A stretch of DNA of 64,000 nt. It comes from Bifidobacterium [indicum] DSM 20214 = LMG 11587. GTDB taxonomy: Bacteria > Actinomycetota > Actinomycetes > Actinomycetales > Bifidobacteriaceae. Shown in pieces: positions 45,334 through 54,497 of the stretch. The notes under the pieces are model-generated. The model was not told the origin of the DNA, made no database searches, and saw nothing but the letters and a program-made list of their open reading frames with translations. Position numbers and translations under genes: made by a program. The stretch covers positions 248,001 through 312,000 of the forward strand of contig NZ_CP006018.1 of assembly GCF_000706765.1 (NCBI RefSeq), in the 5' to 3' direction. The stretch's first letter is position 1. Each line of letters starts with the position of its first letter.

Positions 45334-47745
45334 ATGGATACGCAGGTGGTGGCAAGCCGTGCAGAGGAGAGGAACACCTCCGAACGCGACTCGGTCGATG
45401 GCATTCTGGTCGAGAAGCGCGATGGCCGGATCGTCGATTTCGATCCCGTCAACATCATGGACGCCATTGAGGCCGCTTTTACGGATGTCATGCACGAGAT
45501 CGGGCCGGACGACCGTCAGGAGATCCGCAGGATGGCCCTGACCGTTCAGTCGGAGATCCGTGATCGCTATACCAATCCGGTCAAGATCGAAGACATACAG
45601 ACCCTGGTCGAGCACGCCCTGGTCAATGCCCATCTCTACGAGATCGCCCGGGCCTACACTTCCTACCGTCTTGATCGCGACATTCAGAGGGCCAAGGCCA
45701 CTGATGTCAATGAGGCCGTCCACCGTCTGACCAGCAAGGACGAGTCCCTGGTACGGGAAAACGCCAACAAGGACGCCAACGTCTACGCCACCCAGCGTGA
45801 TCTCCTGGCGGGTGCCGTGTCCAAGGCATCGGCCTTCAGCATGTTGCCCAAGGATGTATCCAATGCCCACATGAAGGGCGACATCCACTTCCATGATGCC
45901 GACTACTCGCCTTTCACCGCGGAGACCAATTGCTCCCTGCCGAACTTCAGCGACATGTTGGAGCATGGGTTCGAGCTGGGCAACGCCATGATGGACTCGC
46001 CGAAGTCCATCGGCACCGCTGCCACGCAGATCACCCAGATCATCAAGGACATCGCCGGTTCCCAGTACGGTGGCCAGACCGTCAACCGCTGCGACGAGAT
46101 GCTCGACAGCTATGCCCGGCTTGATTACAAGAAGAACTACACCATGGCCGAGGCCGTTCTCCCCGACGAGGAGCCCATCGAGGTGGCCAAGGAGGTCGTC
46201 CGCGGTCTCAAGGCCCGTGAGGCCGACTGGCTCCACCTGGACGACCGTGAGCCCATCGGTGAGGATGCCCCCTTTGATCTGGATGCGCCTGAAATGGTTC
46301 GCCTGCGTCAGGTCTACGCCAAGATTCTGACCAGGAAAAACATCTACGACGCCATGCAGACCATGGAGTACCAGATCAACTCCAACCGCGTCTCCAACGG
46401 CCAGACCCCCTTCGTTACCGTGGGCTTCGGCCTGGGCACCTCGTGGTTCGCCCGGGAGATTCAGCGCGCCATCTTCCTGATTCGCATCCGTGGTCTTGGC
46501 AAGGACCGCCACACGGCCATCTTCCCCAAGCTGGTCTTCACCATCAAGCATGGGCTGAACGCCGACGAGGGTGATCCCAACTATGACATGAAGCAGCTGG
46601 CCCTGGAGTGCTCCACCAAGCGGATGTACCCCGATGTGGTCTTCTATGAGAACCTGATCAAGATCACCGGTTCCTTCAAGGCCCCCATGGGCTGCCGCTC
46701 CTTCCTCCAGGCCTGGACCAACCCGGAGACCGGGGAGGACGAAGAGGACGGCCGTATGAATCTGGGTGTTGTCACCGTCAACATCCCGCGTATCGCCCTG
46801 GAATCCCGTGGCGATAAGGACCGGTTCTGGAAGCTGTTCGACCAGCGTATGGAGGTGGCCCACCACGCCCTGCAGTTCCGTATCATGCGCTGCAAGCAGG
46901 CCACCCCCATCAACGCCCCGACCCTCTACCAGTTCGGTGCCTTCGGCAGGCTGAAGCCCACCGACAGTGTCGACACCCTCTTCCGCAACAGCCGCTCCAC
47001 CGTCTCCTTGGGATACATCGGGCTGTATGAGGCCACCAGCGTCTTCTTCGGTAAGGACTGGATGCAGGACCATACCTGGGACCAGGAGGGCAAGGAATTC
47101 GCCCTGAGCATCGTGCGTCGCATGAGCCAGCTCTGCAAGCAGTGGGAGAAGTCCGAGGGGTATCACTATTCGGTCTACTCGACCCCCGCCGAATCCCTGA
47201 CCGACCGCTTCTGCCGGATGGACAAGGAGAAGTTCGGTTCCGTCGAGGGCGTGACCGACCATGACTTCTACACCAACAGCTTCCACTACCCGGTCTGGCT
47301 GCGGCCCACCCCCATGGAGAAGCTCAGCTATGAGCGCGACTTCCCCTACCTGGCCTCGGGAGGGTTCATCAACTACTGCGAGTTCCCCTCCATGCAGCAG
47401 AACCCCAAGGCTCTGGAGGCCGTCTGGGATTATGCCTATCAAATCGGCATAGGCTACCTGGGCACGAACACCCCCATCGATCACTGTTTCGTCTGCGGGT
47501 ACGAGGGCGACTTCGCGCCCACCGAAGAGGGATTCAAGTGCCCGGAGTGCGGTAACGACGACCCGGAGAAGTGCAACGTGACCAAGCGCACCTGCGGCTA
47601 CCTGGGCAATCCGGTCCAGCGGCCCATGGTCCACGGCCGCCATGAGGAGATCGCCCACAGGGTCAAGCACATGCAGGGCGAGACCGGCCGCGTGGTTCTG
47701 AAGGACGGCAACATCAAGGAGTGGTTCGACGACAAGGCCGAGTAG
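45334..47745 (+). CDS. nrdD: Anaerobic ribonucleoside-triphosphate reductase (class III)
   Basis: 803 residues. An ATP-cone-like N-terminus (ILVEKRDGRIVDFDPVNIMDAIEAAF) precedes the glycyl-radical enzyme core. The C-terminus holds the zinc-binding CFVCG...CPECG pair and TKRTCGYLGNPVQRPM, where Gly in RTCGYL carries the glycyl radical. AAGGAG 5 bases before ATG 45334 selects this start; the upstream ATG 45319 lacks a ribosome site. It makes dNTPs without oxygen. Upstream NrdR boxes and downstream nrdG complete the set. Confidence 0.95.
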   Translation: MDTQVVASRAEERNTSERDSVDGILVEKRDGRIVDFDPVNIMDAIEAAFTDVMHEIGPDDRQEIRRMALTVQSEIRDRYTNPVKIEDIQTLVEHALVNAHLYEIARAYTSYRLDRDIQRAKATDVNEAVHRLTSKDESLVRENANKDANVYATQRDLLAGAVSKASAFSMLPKDVSNAHMKGDIHFHDADYSPFTAETNCSLPNFSDMLEHGFELGNAMMDSPKSIGTAATQITQIIKDIAGSQYGGQTVNRCDEMLDSYARLDYKKNYTMAEAVLPDEEPIEVAKEVVRGLKAREADWLHLDDREPIGEDAPFDLDAPEMVRLRQVYAKILTRKNIYDAMQTMEYQINSNRVSNGQTPFVTVGFGLGTSWFAREIQRAIFLIRIRGLGKDRHTAIFPKLVFTIKHGLNADEGDPNYDMKQLALECSTKRMYPDVVFYENLIKITGSFKAPMGCRSFLQAWTNPETGEDEEDGRMNLGVVTVNIPRIALESRGDKDRFWKLFDQRMEVAHHALQFRIMRCKQATPINAPTLYQFGAFGRLKPTDSVDTLFRNSRSTVSLGYIGLYEATSVFFGKDWMQDHTWDQEGKEFALSIVRRMSQLCKQWEKSEGYHYSVYSTPAESLTDRFCRMDKEKFGSVEGVTDHDFYTNSFHYPVWLRPTPMEKLSYERDFPYLASGGFINYCEFPSMQQNPKALEAVWDYAYQIGIGYLGTNTPIDHCFVCGYEGDFAPTEEGFKCPECGNDDPEKCNVTKRTCGYLGNPVQRPMVHGRHEEIAHRVKHMQGETGRVVLKDGNIKEWFDDKAE

Positions 47746-47851
47746 GCCCTGACCAAGCGAGTCGAAGAGCAATACCGATGGCGGGCCGTGCAGTGACGGC
47801 CCGCCATTTTCGTGACCGGCGGCCAGACCGGGCGGAGTTTGGAGGATGGCA

Positions 47852-48577
47852 ATGGGTAAGCAGGGTGTCATGAGGAAGACCGGTGCCGCCGGCCACCGTG
47901 ACTTCGCGGCCGACGAACAGGACAGGGGCCCGGGAATTCCCTCCCTCCTGACCAACAACCCCAAAGCCGGTCAGTGGGACGGACGCAAGCTCAGCCAGGG
48001 CATTGTGGCCGACTACAAGCAACTGGTCATGACCGACGGGGAAGGCATCCGTTCCTCCCTGTACGTCAGTGGCTGTCCCTTCCGTTGCCAGGGGTGCTAC
48101 AACTCCTCCATCTGGGATTTCAAGGCCGGGCACCCCTATACCCAGGAGTTGGAGGACCAGATAATCAGGGACCTCTCCCTCTCCTACGTGCAGGGCATCA
48201 CCTACCTGGGCGGCGAGCCCCTACTTAATACACCCATGCTTCTCGGACTCTCCAAACGGATCCGTCAGGAGTTCGGCCAGGAAAAGGACATCTGGTGCTG
48301 GACTGGCTACACCTGGGAGGAGCTGAATCGCCCGGGGGAGACCCCTGACAAGGCCGAGTTGATCTCCTATCTGGATGTCCTGGTCGATGGTCGTTACCTG
48401 GAGGACCAGAAGAACTCCCTCCTCCAATTCCGTGGATCGTCCAACCAGCGCATCATCGATGTTCCGAAGTCTCTTGAAACCGGTCAGCTGGTTCTCTGGG
48501 CGAAGGTCCACGACCAGACCAGGTTCATTCCCGAAACCTACAGCAAGAACAGGGAGCAGGAGCAGAAGCGGGGCTGA
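47852..48577 (+). CDS. nrdG: Anaerobic RNR activating radical-SAM protein
   Basis: 241 residues. The radical-SAM cluster motif [10 protein letters not shown] (CxxxCxxC) follows [13 protein letters not shown], and [11 protein letters not shown] is the SAM-binding GGE segment. It generates the glycyl radical on NrdD. The N-terminal 45 residues are longer than in E. coli NrdG. GGAGG ends 6 bases before ATG 47852 and selects this start over ATG 47846. It lies 106 bases after nrdD. Confidence 0.95.
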   Translation: MGKQGVMRKTGAAGHRDFAADEQDRGPGIPSLLTNNPKAGQWDGRKLSQGIVADYKQLVMTDGEGIRSSLYVSGCPFRCQGCYNSSIWDFKAGHPYTQELEDQIIRDLSLSYVQGITYLGGEPLLNTPMLLGLSKRIRQEFGQEKDIWCWTGYTWEELNRPGETPDKAELISYLDVLVDGRYLEDQKNSLLQFRGSSNQRIIDVPKSLETGQLVLWAKVHDQTRFIPETYSKNREQEQKRG

Positions 48578-48610
48578 CCGGGCCGCTTTCCGAACGTCGC
48601 CTTGCCGGGG

Positions 48611-48616
48611 CACAAT
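48611..48616 (+). promoter_or_regulatory. -10 box giving a leaderless gltX mRNA
   Basis: CACAAT ends 7 bases before ATG 48624. There is no Shine-Dalgarno in the 20 bases before the start. The geometry is the same as for rmlB and the phosphoesterase. Confidence 0.4.
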
Positions 48617-48623
48617 GGTGACT

Positions 48624-50150
48624 ATGACTGATGAGCATGATCACGACTCGAAACCCGAACTGCCCAAGGATCTGAGGGTGCGGTTCTGCCCTTCCCCCAC
48701 GGGCACCCCCCACGTGGGCATGGTCCGTACGGCCCTCTTCAACTGGGCCCAGGCCCGTCATTCCAAGGGGACCTTCGTCTTCCGAATCGAGGACACGGAT
48801 GCCCAGCGCGACAGCGAGGAGAGCTACGGGCAGATCCTGGATGCCCTGAGATGGCTGGGGCTTGACTGGGATGAAGGGGTGGAGGTAGGTGGCCCCGATG
48901 GTCCCTACCGCCAGTCCCTGCGGGGCGACATCTACAAGAAGGTCGCCCAGCAGCTCGTTGATGCCGGCTACGCGTACGAATCCTATTCCACTGCGGACGA
49001 AATCAAGGAGCGCAATGTCGCCGCCGGACGACCCGAGGCCTTCGGGTATGACGGGTACGACCGGAACCTGAGCGAGGAGGAGCGGCAGGCTTTCCGTGAC
49101 CAGGGCCGTAAGCCCGCCCTGCGTATCCGCATGCCCGATGAGGACATTGCCTTCGACGATCTGATTCGCGGCCGGATTGAGTTCAAGGCCGGATCGGTGC
49201 CCGACTATGTGATTGTCCGCCCGAATGGGGACCCCCTCTATACCCTGACCAACCCGGTTGATGATGCCATGATGCGGATCAACGTGGTTCTGCGCGGGGA
49301 GGACCTCCTCAGCTCCACGCCCAGGCAGATCGTTCTTTACCGGTATCTGATGGAATTGGGTGTCGCCCAGGTCATGCCCCTCTTCGGCCACATGCCCTAT
49401 GTGATGGGTCAGGGCAAGAAGAAGCTCTCCAAGCGCGATCCCGAGTCCAACCTCTTCCTGCACCGTGAGCATGGCTTCATCCGCGAGGGTCTCCTGAACT
49501 ACCTGGCCCTCCTGGGCTGGTCGATAGGCCCCGACCGCGATGTCTTCTCCATGGATGAGATGATTGAGCGCTTCGATGTTCGCGACGTCAAGGCCAATCC
49601 GGCTCATTTCGACATCGACAAGGCCATCGCCATCAATGCCGAGCACATCCGTATGCTGGATCCGCAGGATTTCCTGAATCGATCCCTGCCTTATCTGAAA
49701 CGTGATGGTCTGGTCACTGCCGAGAGTTGGGATGACCTGACCGACCGTGAGCGTGAGGTCCTGACGGCGTCCGGCCCCCTGGTCCAGCCCCGTGTCCGTC
49801 TTCTGGGCGAGGTCTCCGGGATGATGGGGAGCCTGCTCAACGATGCCGATTACATCGAGCCCGACCCCGACGCACGCAAGCAGCTCAAGGAGTCGGCCGC
49901 TGCCGTTCTGGAGCTGGCCGAGCAGACGCTCCGGGAGGTGCCCGACCAGAGTTGGACCACCGACCATCTTCATGACCTTCTTACCGAGGCCCTGGTTGAG
50001 CAGGGAGGGTACAAGCCCCGTCTGGCCTTCGGGCCCGTGCGGATCGCCGTATCCGGTCGCCGGGTGTCGCCCCCGCTCTTCGAGTCCTTGGAGATTATCG
50101 GCAAGACCGCAACACTCCAGCGGCTGACCAACTTGCGCCAACATCTCTGA
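48624..50150 (+). CDS. gltX: Glutamyl-tRNA synthetase
   Basis: 508 residues. [25 protein letters not shown] carries the HIGH-type motif and [13 protein letters not shown] the KMSKS-type motif. IEDTDAQRD and the C-terminal helical anticodon-binding domain are normal. ATG 48624 is preferred over ATG 48615 because of the leaderless promoter position. A tRNA-Glu gene follows 69 bases after the stop, a notable neighbour for this enzyme. Confidence 0.96.
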   Translation: MTDEHDHDSKPELPKDLRVRFCPSPTGTPHVGMVRTALFNWAQARHSKGTFVFRIEDTDAQRDSEESYGQILDALRWLGLDWDEGVEVGGPDGPYRQSLRGDIYKKVAQQLVDAGYAYESYSTADEIKERNVAAGRPEAFGYDGYDRNLSEEERQAFRDQGRKPALRIRMPDEDIAFDDLIRGRIEFKAGSVPDYVIVRPNGDPLYTLTNPVDDAMMRINVVLRGEDLLSSTPRQIVLYRYLMELGVAQVMPLFGHMPYVMGQGKKKLSKRDPESNLFLHREHGFIREGLLNYLALLGWSIGPDRDVFSMDEMIERFDVRDVKANPAHFDIDKAIAINAEHIRMLDPQDFLNRSLPYLKRDGLVTAESWDDLTDREREVLTASGPLVQPRVRLLGEVSGMMGSLLNDADYIEPDPDARKQLKESAAAVLELAEQTLREVPDQSWTTDHLHDLLTEALVEQGGYKPRLAFGPVRIAVSGRRVSPPLFESLEIIGKTATLQRLTNLRQHL

Positions 50151-50219
50151 GCGGGTATATTATCTTTTTGTTGTGCTACCGGCTTGTTGAATCAGGTCGG
50201 CGCGCTACGAAAAGAGAAA

Positions 50220-50292
50220 GCCCCCGTCGTCTAGCGGTCTAGGACTACGCCCTCTCACGGCGCCAACACCGGTCCAAATCCGGTCGGGGGTA
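50220..50292 (+). tRNA. tRNA-Glu(CTC) with unusual T-loop
   Basis: Acceptor GCCCCCG (50220-50226) pairs with CGGGGGT (50285-50291), then discriminator A. The anticodon loop CTCTCAC gives anticodon CTC. The T-stem ACCGG/CCGGT encloses TCCAAAT, where almost all tRNAs have TTCRAAT, so T55 is C. The top anticodon-stem pair is A27-C43, a mismatch. CCA is not encoded. Confidence 0.9.
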
Positions 50293-50296
50293 CGAT

Positions 50297-50328
50297 TATG
50301 TGGCAACCGTCCAAGCGGTTGCCACATA
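50297..50328 (+). other. 13-bp hairpin between two tRNAs
   Basis: TATGTGGCAACCG (50297-50309) pairs perfectly with CGGTTGCCACATA (50316-50328) around a 6-nt loop. It occupies nearly the whole gap between tRNA-Glu and tRNA-Gln. With no T-run, it may be an RNase processing signal or a partial terminator. Confidence 0.65.
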
Positions 50329-50334
50329 GCCAAT

Positions 50335-50406
50335 TGGGGTATGGTGTAATTGGCAACACAGGTGATTCTGGTTCATCCATTCTTGGTTCGAGTCCAGGTA
50401 CCCCAG
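50335..50406 (+). tRNA. tRNA-Gln(CTG)
   Basis: Acceptor TGGGGTA (50335-50341) pairs with TACCCCA (50399-50405), discriminator G. The anticodon stem GGTGA/TCATC encloses TTCTGGT, giving anticodon CTG. The T-loop has the standard GTTCGAGTC form. The 5' TGGGGTATGG is typical of bacterial tRNA-Gln. Confidence 0.93.
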
Positions 50407-50417
50407 CGAGTATTCAA

Positions 50418-50449
50418 CCGCGGTTTCCCTCAGGGGGCCGCGGCTTTTT
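50418..50449 (+). terminator. Rho-independent terminator of the gltX-tRNA unit
   Basis: CCGCGG (50418-50423) pairs with CCGCGG (50438-50443), with inner CCCT/AGGG pairs, followed by CTTTTTG. It ends transcription of the tRNA-Gln gene. Confidence 0.75.
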
Positions 50450-50681
50450 GTTCTCGGCCCCGTTCCGTTGAAGGCTTGTAGCCCCGACTGCCGTATGCCA
50501 TCGGATTTGTCGTCTAGGTCACAACATGATTTCGCCGCGTAAGGTCAGGTTCGGCCTTTCGGGGTGTCCGAGCCGATACGATAGAGATAAACGGCGGGTG
50601 GGCCGGTACGGATGGAAATCGGTCCTGACTGTCCCGTTGCACGCTGTACAAGGTTGTTCGAGCAAAAGGTTGTGAAGGACT

Positions 50682-51857
50682 ATGAATACTATCGTTGTGT
50701 TGGGCGCAGGGTATGCCGGCATGCGTGCCGCAAAGAAGCTGGCACATGCCAATCTTGATGCCCGTATCATCCTGGTCAATCGGCACCCCTACCACTATGA
50801 GGCCACCCAGCTCCACCAGATTGCCGCCGGCACCAAGGAACCGGCCGACGTCACTTTCGATATTCGCAAGGTCGTCTCACCCAAGGTCGAGGTCCTCATC
50901 GACACGGTGACGGGCATCGACCAGGAGGAGCGCCGGGTTACCCTGGAGGAGCATGAACCCCTCCGGTATGATTACCTGATCAACGCCCTGGGGTTCGAAT
51001 CGGAGACCTTCGGCATCAAGGGGGCCGAGGAGAACGGCTGGCCCCTGGTCGACATCGACACATCCCTGGCCGCCAGGCACCACCTGGAGCAGACCCTGGC
51101 CAACTACCGGAACAGCCACGACCCCAATGACCTCCACGTGGTGGTCTGTGGTGCGGGGTTCACCAGCATCGAGTACCTGGGGGAGCTGGTCTACCGTATG
51201 CCCAAGCTGGTCGCCGAGTATGGTCTGCCGGCCGATCAGATCAATATCTCATGCATCGAGGCCTCGCCCAAGATCCTTCCCATGTTCTCGCAGAAGCTGG
51301 TTGACTGGGCCGTTGGCTACCTGAAGAAGAAGGGCGTCGAATTCCACACCTCCACGGCCATCACCGAGGTCCGGCCGGGTGCCGTAATCAGCAACGACCA
51401 GGAGTTCAAGGCCAATACAATCATCTGGACCACAGGGGTGCGTGGTAACCACGTCATTGCCGATTCCGGATATAATCAAAAGCGCAACCGCGTTGTAGTG
51501 GAGGATGACCTCTCACTCAAGGATCACCCTGAGGAATACCTCATCGGCGATATCAGCGCCGTTCCTGATCCCGAGTCGGGCAGGCTGTTCCCCACCACAG
51601 CACAGATCTCGATCGCCCAGGCTGATACGGCTGCAGCCAACGTCATCGCCAGGGTGCAGGGGCGCCCAACAAAACGGTTCACCTTCAAGAGCATCGGTAC
51701 CGTCTGCTCCCTGGGACCGCATGTGGGCGTTGCCGAGATCGACATGATGGGCAAGTGGAAGCTGAAGGGCGCTGTGGTTGGGATCGTGAAGAAGATCGTC
51801 AACGACCGTTCCGTCCTTGAGCTCGCCAACATCAGGACCATGCTGGAAGGCAACTGA
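50682..51857 (+). CDS. ndh: Type II NADH dehydrogenase (NDH-2)
   Basis: 391 residues. Two nucleotide-binding folds are visible: FAD loop VVLGAGYAGMRAAKKLA at the N-terminus, and the NADH loop VVVCGAGFTSIEYLGELV near residue 152. LIGDISAVPDPESGRLFPTTAQISIAQADTAA is the FAD-ribityl segment. It passes electrons from NADH to a quinone without pumping protons. The C-terminus is shorter than in E. coli Ndh and has no strong membrane anchor. GAAGGA precedes ATG 50682. It lies 48 bases before cydA, so NADH-quinone-oxygen electron flow is encoded as one block. Confidence 0.9.
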   Translation: MNTIVVLGAGYAGMRAAKKLAHANLDARIILVNRHPYHYEATQLHQIAAGTKEPADVTFDIRKVVSPKVEVLIDTVTGIDQEERRVTLEEHEPLRYDYLINALGFESETFGIKGAEENGWPLVDIDTSLAARHHLEQTLANYRNSHDPNDLHVVVCGAGFTSIEYLGELVYRMPKLVAEYGLPADQINISCIEASPKILPMFSQKLVDWAVGYLKKKGVEFHTSTAITEVRPGAVISNDQEFKANTIIWTTGVRGNHVIADSGYNQKRNRVVVEDDLSLKDHPEEYLIGDISAVPDPESGRLFPTTAQISIAQADTAAANVIARVQGRPTKRFTFKSIGTVCSLGPHVGVAEIDMMGKWKLKGAVVGIVKKIVNDRSVLELANIRTMLEGN

Positions 51858-51905
51858 TTCGCCCGTCCGGGTTGAACAAGAGAGAGAATTGGGAAGGCAA
51901 GGAAG

Positions 51906-53402
51906 ATGCTTAACGTTCTGGGTCTGTCGCGATTCCAATTCGCGATGACGACCGTATTCCACTTCTTCTATGTACCTCTTTCCATAGGCCTGGCGCTCTG
52001 CGTGGCCATCATGGAGACGCTGTATGTGGTCAAGAGGAAAGAAATCTACAAGAAAATGGCCAAGTTCTGGGGGAAGATATTCCTGCTGAGCTTTGCCGTC
52101 GGTGTGGTCACCGGCATCATTCAGGAGTTCCAGTTCGGTATGAACTGGTCGAACTACTCGCGGTTCATGGGCGACATCTTCGGAGCCCCGCTGGCCATCG
52201 AGGCGCTCCTGGCGTTTTTCATGGAGTCGACCTTCATCGGCGTCTGGATGTTCACCTGGAACCGCTTCAAGCCGGCTGTCCACGCCATCTTCATCTGGCT
52301 CACCTTCCTGGGGTCCTCGGTTTCCGCCATCTGGATCCTGGCAGCCAACAGCTTCATGCAGCACCCCACCGGTTTCGAGATCAACAAGGCCACCGGGCGG
52401 GTGCGCATGACCAACTTCTGGGATGTCCTGGGCAATCCGCAGCTCTGGCGGGCCTTCCCCCATGTCTTCTTCGGTGCCGTGGTGACAGGCAGCATGGTCC
52501 TGGTCGGCATGAGTGCCTGGGGTCTGCTCCGGGCACACAAGCAGGAACAAAACGGTACGGCCCAGGTCGAGCCCACTGTCGAAGCTGACGGGTCCGAGCA
52601 CATCTCCAAGCGGGTCTTCTACACCCGGTCGATTAGGCTCAACGCCGTCATCGCCCTGATCGGGGCAATCCTGGTCATCATCGCGGGTGATCTTCAGACC
52701 ACCTTCATCATCGATGATCAGCCCATGAAGTTCGCCGCCACGGAGGGTATCTACGAGGACACCAAGGATCCCGCCCCCTGGGCCGTGGTCTCCTTGATCA
52801 ACGAAAAGGACAAGACCGCCAAGAGCATAGAGATTCCCGACATGCTCTCCCTCCTGGCCTATCACAGCCCCTCCGGTTCGGTGAAGGGTATGAACACCGC
52901 CAATGAGGAGCTGCACCAGCAGTACGATGCCAAGTTCGGCAAGGACATGAACTATTACGTGCCGGTCACGGTGCTCTTCTGGAGTTTCAGGTTCATGGCC
53001 GCAGTGGGCTTCGGTGTCCTGCTTCTATCGATACTGGTGCTTTGGTTCACCAGGAAGTCCAAGGATACCCTCTGGTCCAGTGATTGGAAATTGTGGATTC
53101 TGGGCCTGTGCACATACCTGCCCTTCGTGGGCAACACCGGTGGCTGGCTGATTACGGAGCTGGGACGTTACCCCTGGCTGGTCTACGGACTGCAGACCAT
53201 CGCGGACGGTGTTTCGCCCACGGCCACGGTCCCCAGCCTCCTGTTTACCAATATCGTTTACTTCCTGCTCTTCCTCTTCCTGGGAGGGGTCATGATCTTC
53301 TACTCGCGCAGGGTGCTGCACCAGGGCCCCGACTACCAGGGTGAAGGTCTCGGCCTGCAGATGCAGACCGGCAGGAACGAGAGGAGAGTGGCACTGGCAT
53401 GA
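51906..53402 (+). CDS. cydA: Cytochrome bd ubiquinol/menaquinol oxidase subunit I
   Basis: 498 residues with nine or so helices. The heme-ligand His is seen in SRFQFAMTTVFHFFYVPLSIG, and the QFGMNWSNYSRF and TELGRYPWLVYG motifs are diagnostic of CydA. The Q-loop is of the short type usual in Gram-positives. The enzyme reduces oxygen to water with quinol electrons. A cytoplasmic insert, KQEQNGTAQVEPTVEADGSEH, is visible. It overlaps cydB by four bases (ATGA). Confidence 0.96.
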   Translation: MLNVLGLSRFQFAMTTVFHFFYVPLSIGLALCVAIMETLYVVKRKEIYKKMAKFWGKIFLLSFAVGVVTGIIQEFQFGMNWSNYSRFMGDIFGAPLAIEALLAFFMESTFIGVWMFTWNRFKPAVHAIFIWLTFLGSSVSAIWILAANSFMQHPTGFEINKATGRVRMTNFWDVLGNPQLWRAFPHVFFGAVVTGSMVLVGMSAWGLLRAHKQEQNGTAQVEPTVEADGSEHISKRVFYTRSIRLNAVIALIGAILVIIAGDLQTTFIIDDQPMKFAATEGIYEDTKDPAPWAVVSLINEKDKTAKSIEIPDMLSLLAYHSPSGSVKGMNTANEELHQQYDAKFGKDMNYYVPVTVLFWSFRFMAAVGFGVLLLSILVLWFTRKSKDTLWSSDWKLWILGLCTYLPFVGNTGGWLITELGRYPWLVYGLQTIADGVSPTATVPSLLFTNIVYFLLFLFLGGVMIFYSRRVLHQGPDYQGEGLGLQMQTGRNERRVALA

Positions 53403-54451
53403 GTATCCTACAAGGTTTGTGGTTCTTCGTCATAGGTCTCCTGTTCGCCGGATTCCTCCTGCTGGAGGGGTTCGACTTCGGCGTGGGCATGGCCACCCGG
53501 TTCGTTGCCCGGGATGGTGACGAGCGCGCCACCTTCATGAGGGCCATCGGTCCCCACTGGGATGGCAATGAGGTCTGGCTGATTACCGCAGGAGGCGCCA
53601 TGTTCGCCGCCTTCCCGCTCTGGTACGCCTCCCTCTTCTCCGGGTATTACATCCTCCTCTTCCTGGTTCTGGTGAGTCTGATCCTGCGTGGCGTATCCTT
53701 CGAGTTCGCCAGCCATGCCCTGACTGTGCGTGAGCGCGGGTTCTGGCAGTGGGCCAACTTCATCGGCTCCCTATTTGCCCCCTTCTTCCTCGGCATGATG
53801 TTGACGAGCATGATCCAGGGCATCCCTCTGGATATCAACGGTGATGCCAGGCCCGGGTTCTTCGGGGTGGTCAACTGGCTTTCGGTGGTCGGTGGTGTGG
53901 CTGTCGTCTTCTTCAGCTTCGTCCACGGCCTGCACTTCCTGAGCCTGAAGCTGGGACCCGTGGCATCGCGCCGGATGCTCAATATCAGCGAGAAGCTGTA
54001 TTGGATTGCATACCCGGCCCTGGTCGTCTTCGTTCTCCTGGCCTTCTTCAGGACCGATTTCTATAGGGTCCGGCCCATCTCCACCTGGTTGATCACCGTG
54101 ATCATCCTGGCTGCCACCATCTGCGCCCATGTGGCTGTGACCAAGAAACGTGGAGGGTTCGCCTTCGCGTCTTCCGGCATCACGCTGATGGCCATCATCG
54201 CATTCATCTTCAACGGGCTCTTCCCGCGGGTGATGATAGGCACTGACCCGGCCTCCAGCATCATGATCGAGGATGCCGCCGCATCCCCCTACACGATGAA
54301 GATCATGACCGTGGTCCTCTGCATCTTCCTGCCCATCATGCTGGCCTACTTCATCTGGAGCTACTTCATCCAGCGGAAGCGGCTGGTCGCCGATGACTCC
54401 GACCTTGCTGCGGTGAGTCGGTCTACGGCCACGGCAGCTGTGTCCAAGTAG
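53399..54451 (+). CDS. cydB: Cytochrome bd oxidase subunit II
   Basis: 350 residues with eight hydrophobic helices. LLEGFDFGVGMATRFVARDGDERATFMRAIGPHWDGNEVWLITAGGAMFAAFPLWYA is the canonical CydB N-terminus. It partners CydA in the membrane. The start codon overlaps the cydA stop, which supports equal synthesis of the two subunits. Confidence 0.96.
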   Translation: MSILQGLWFFVIGLLFAGFLLLEGFDFGVGMATRFVARDGDERATFMRAIGPHWDGNEVWLITAGGAMFAAFPLWYASLFSGYYILLFLVLVSLILRGVSFEFASHALTVRERGFWQWANFIGSLFAPFFLGMMLTSMIQGIPLDINGDARPGFFGVVNWLSVVGGVAVVFFSFVHGLHFLSLKLGPVASRRMLNISEKLYWIAYPALVVFVLLAFFRTDFYRVRPISTWLITVIILAATICAHVAVTKKRGGFAFASSGITLMAIIAFIFNGLFPRVMIGTDPASSIMIEDAAASPYTMKIMTVVLCIFLPIMLAYFIWSYFIQRKRLVADDSDLAAVSRSTATAAVSK

Positions 54452-54497
54452 GATGTAGCGGTCAGGCAGCCGGCTGAGATCAGGTTGAGGAGGCCCA

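Noticed and set aside
45289-47964. Very long minus-strand frame (891 codons) opposite nrdD
   Set aside because: It is the antisense shadow of nrdD in high-GC DNA. It has no ribosome site and no recognisable motifs, while nrdD on the plus strand is certain.
48525-50144. Minus-strand frame of 539 codons opposite gltX
   Set aside because: Shadow of gltX. Its composition (Gly, Leu, His-rich) is typical of antisense frames, and it has no conserved motifs.
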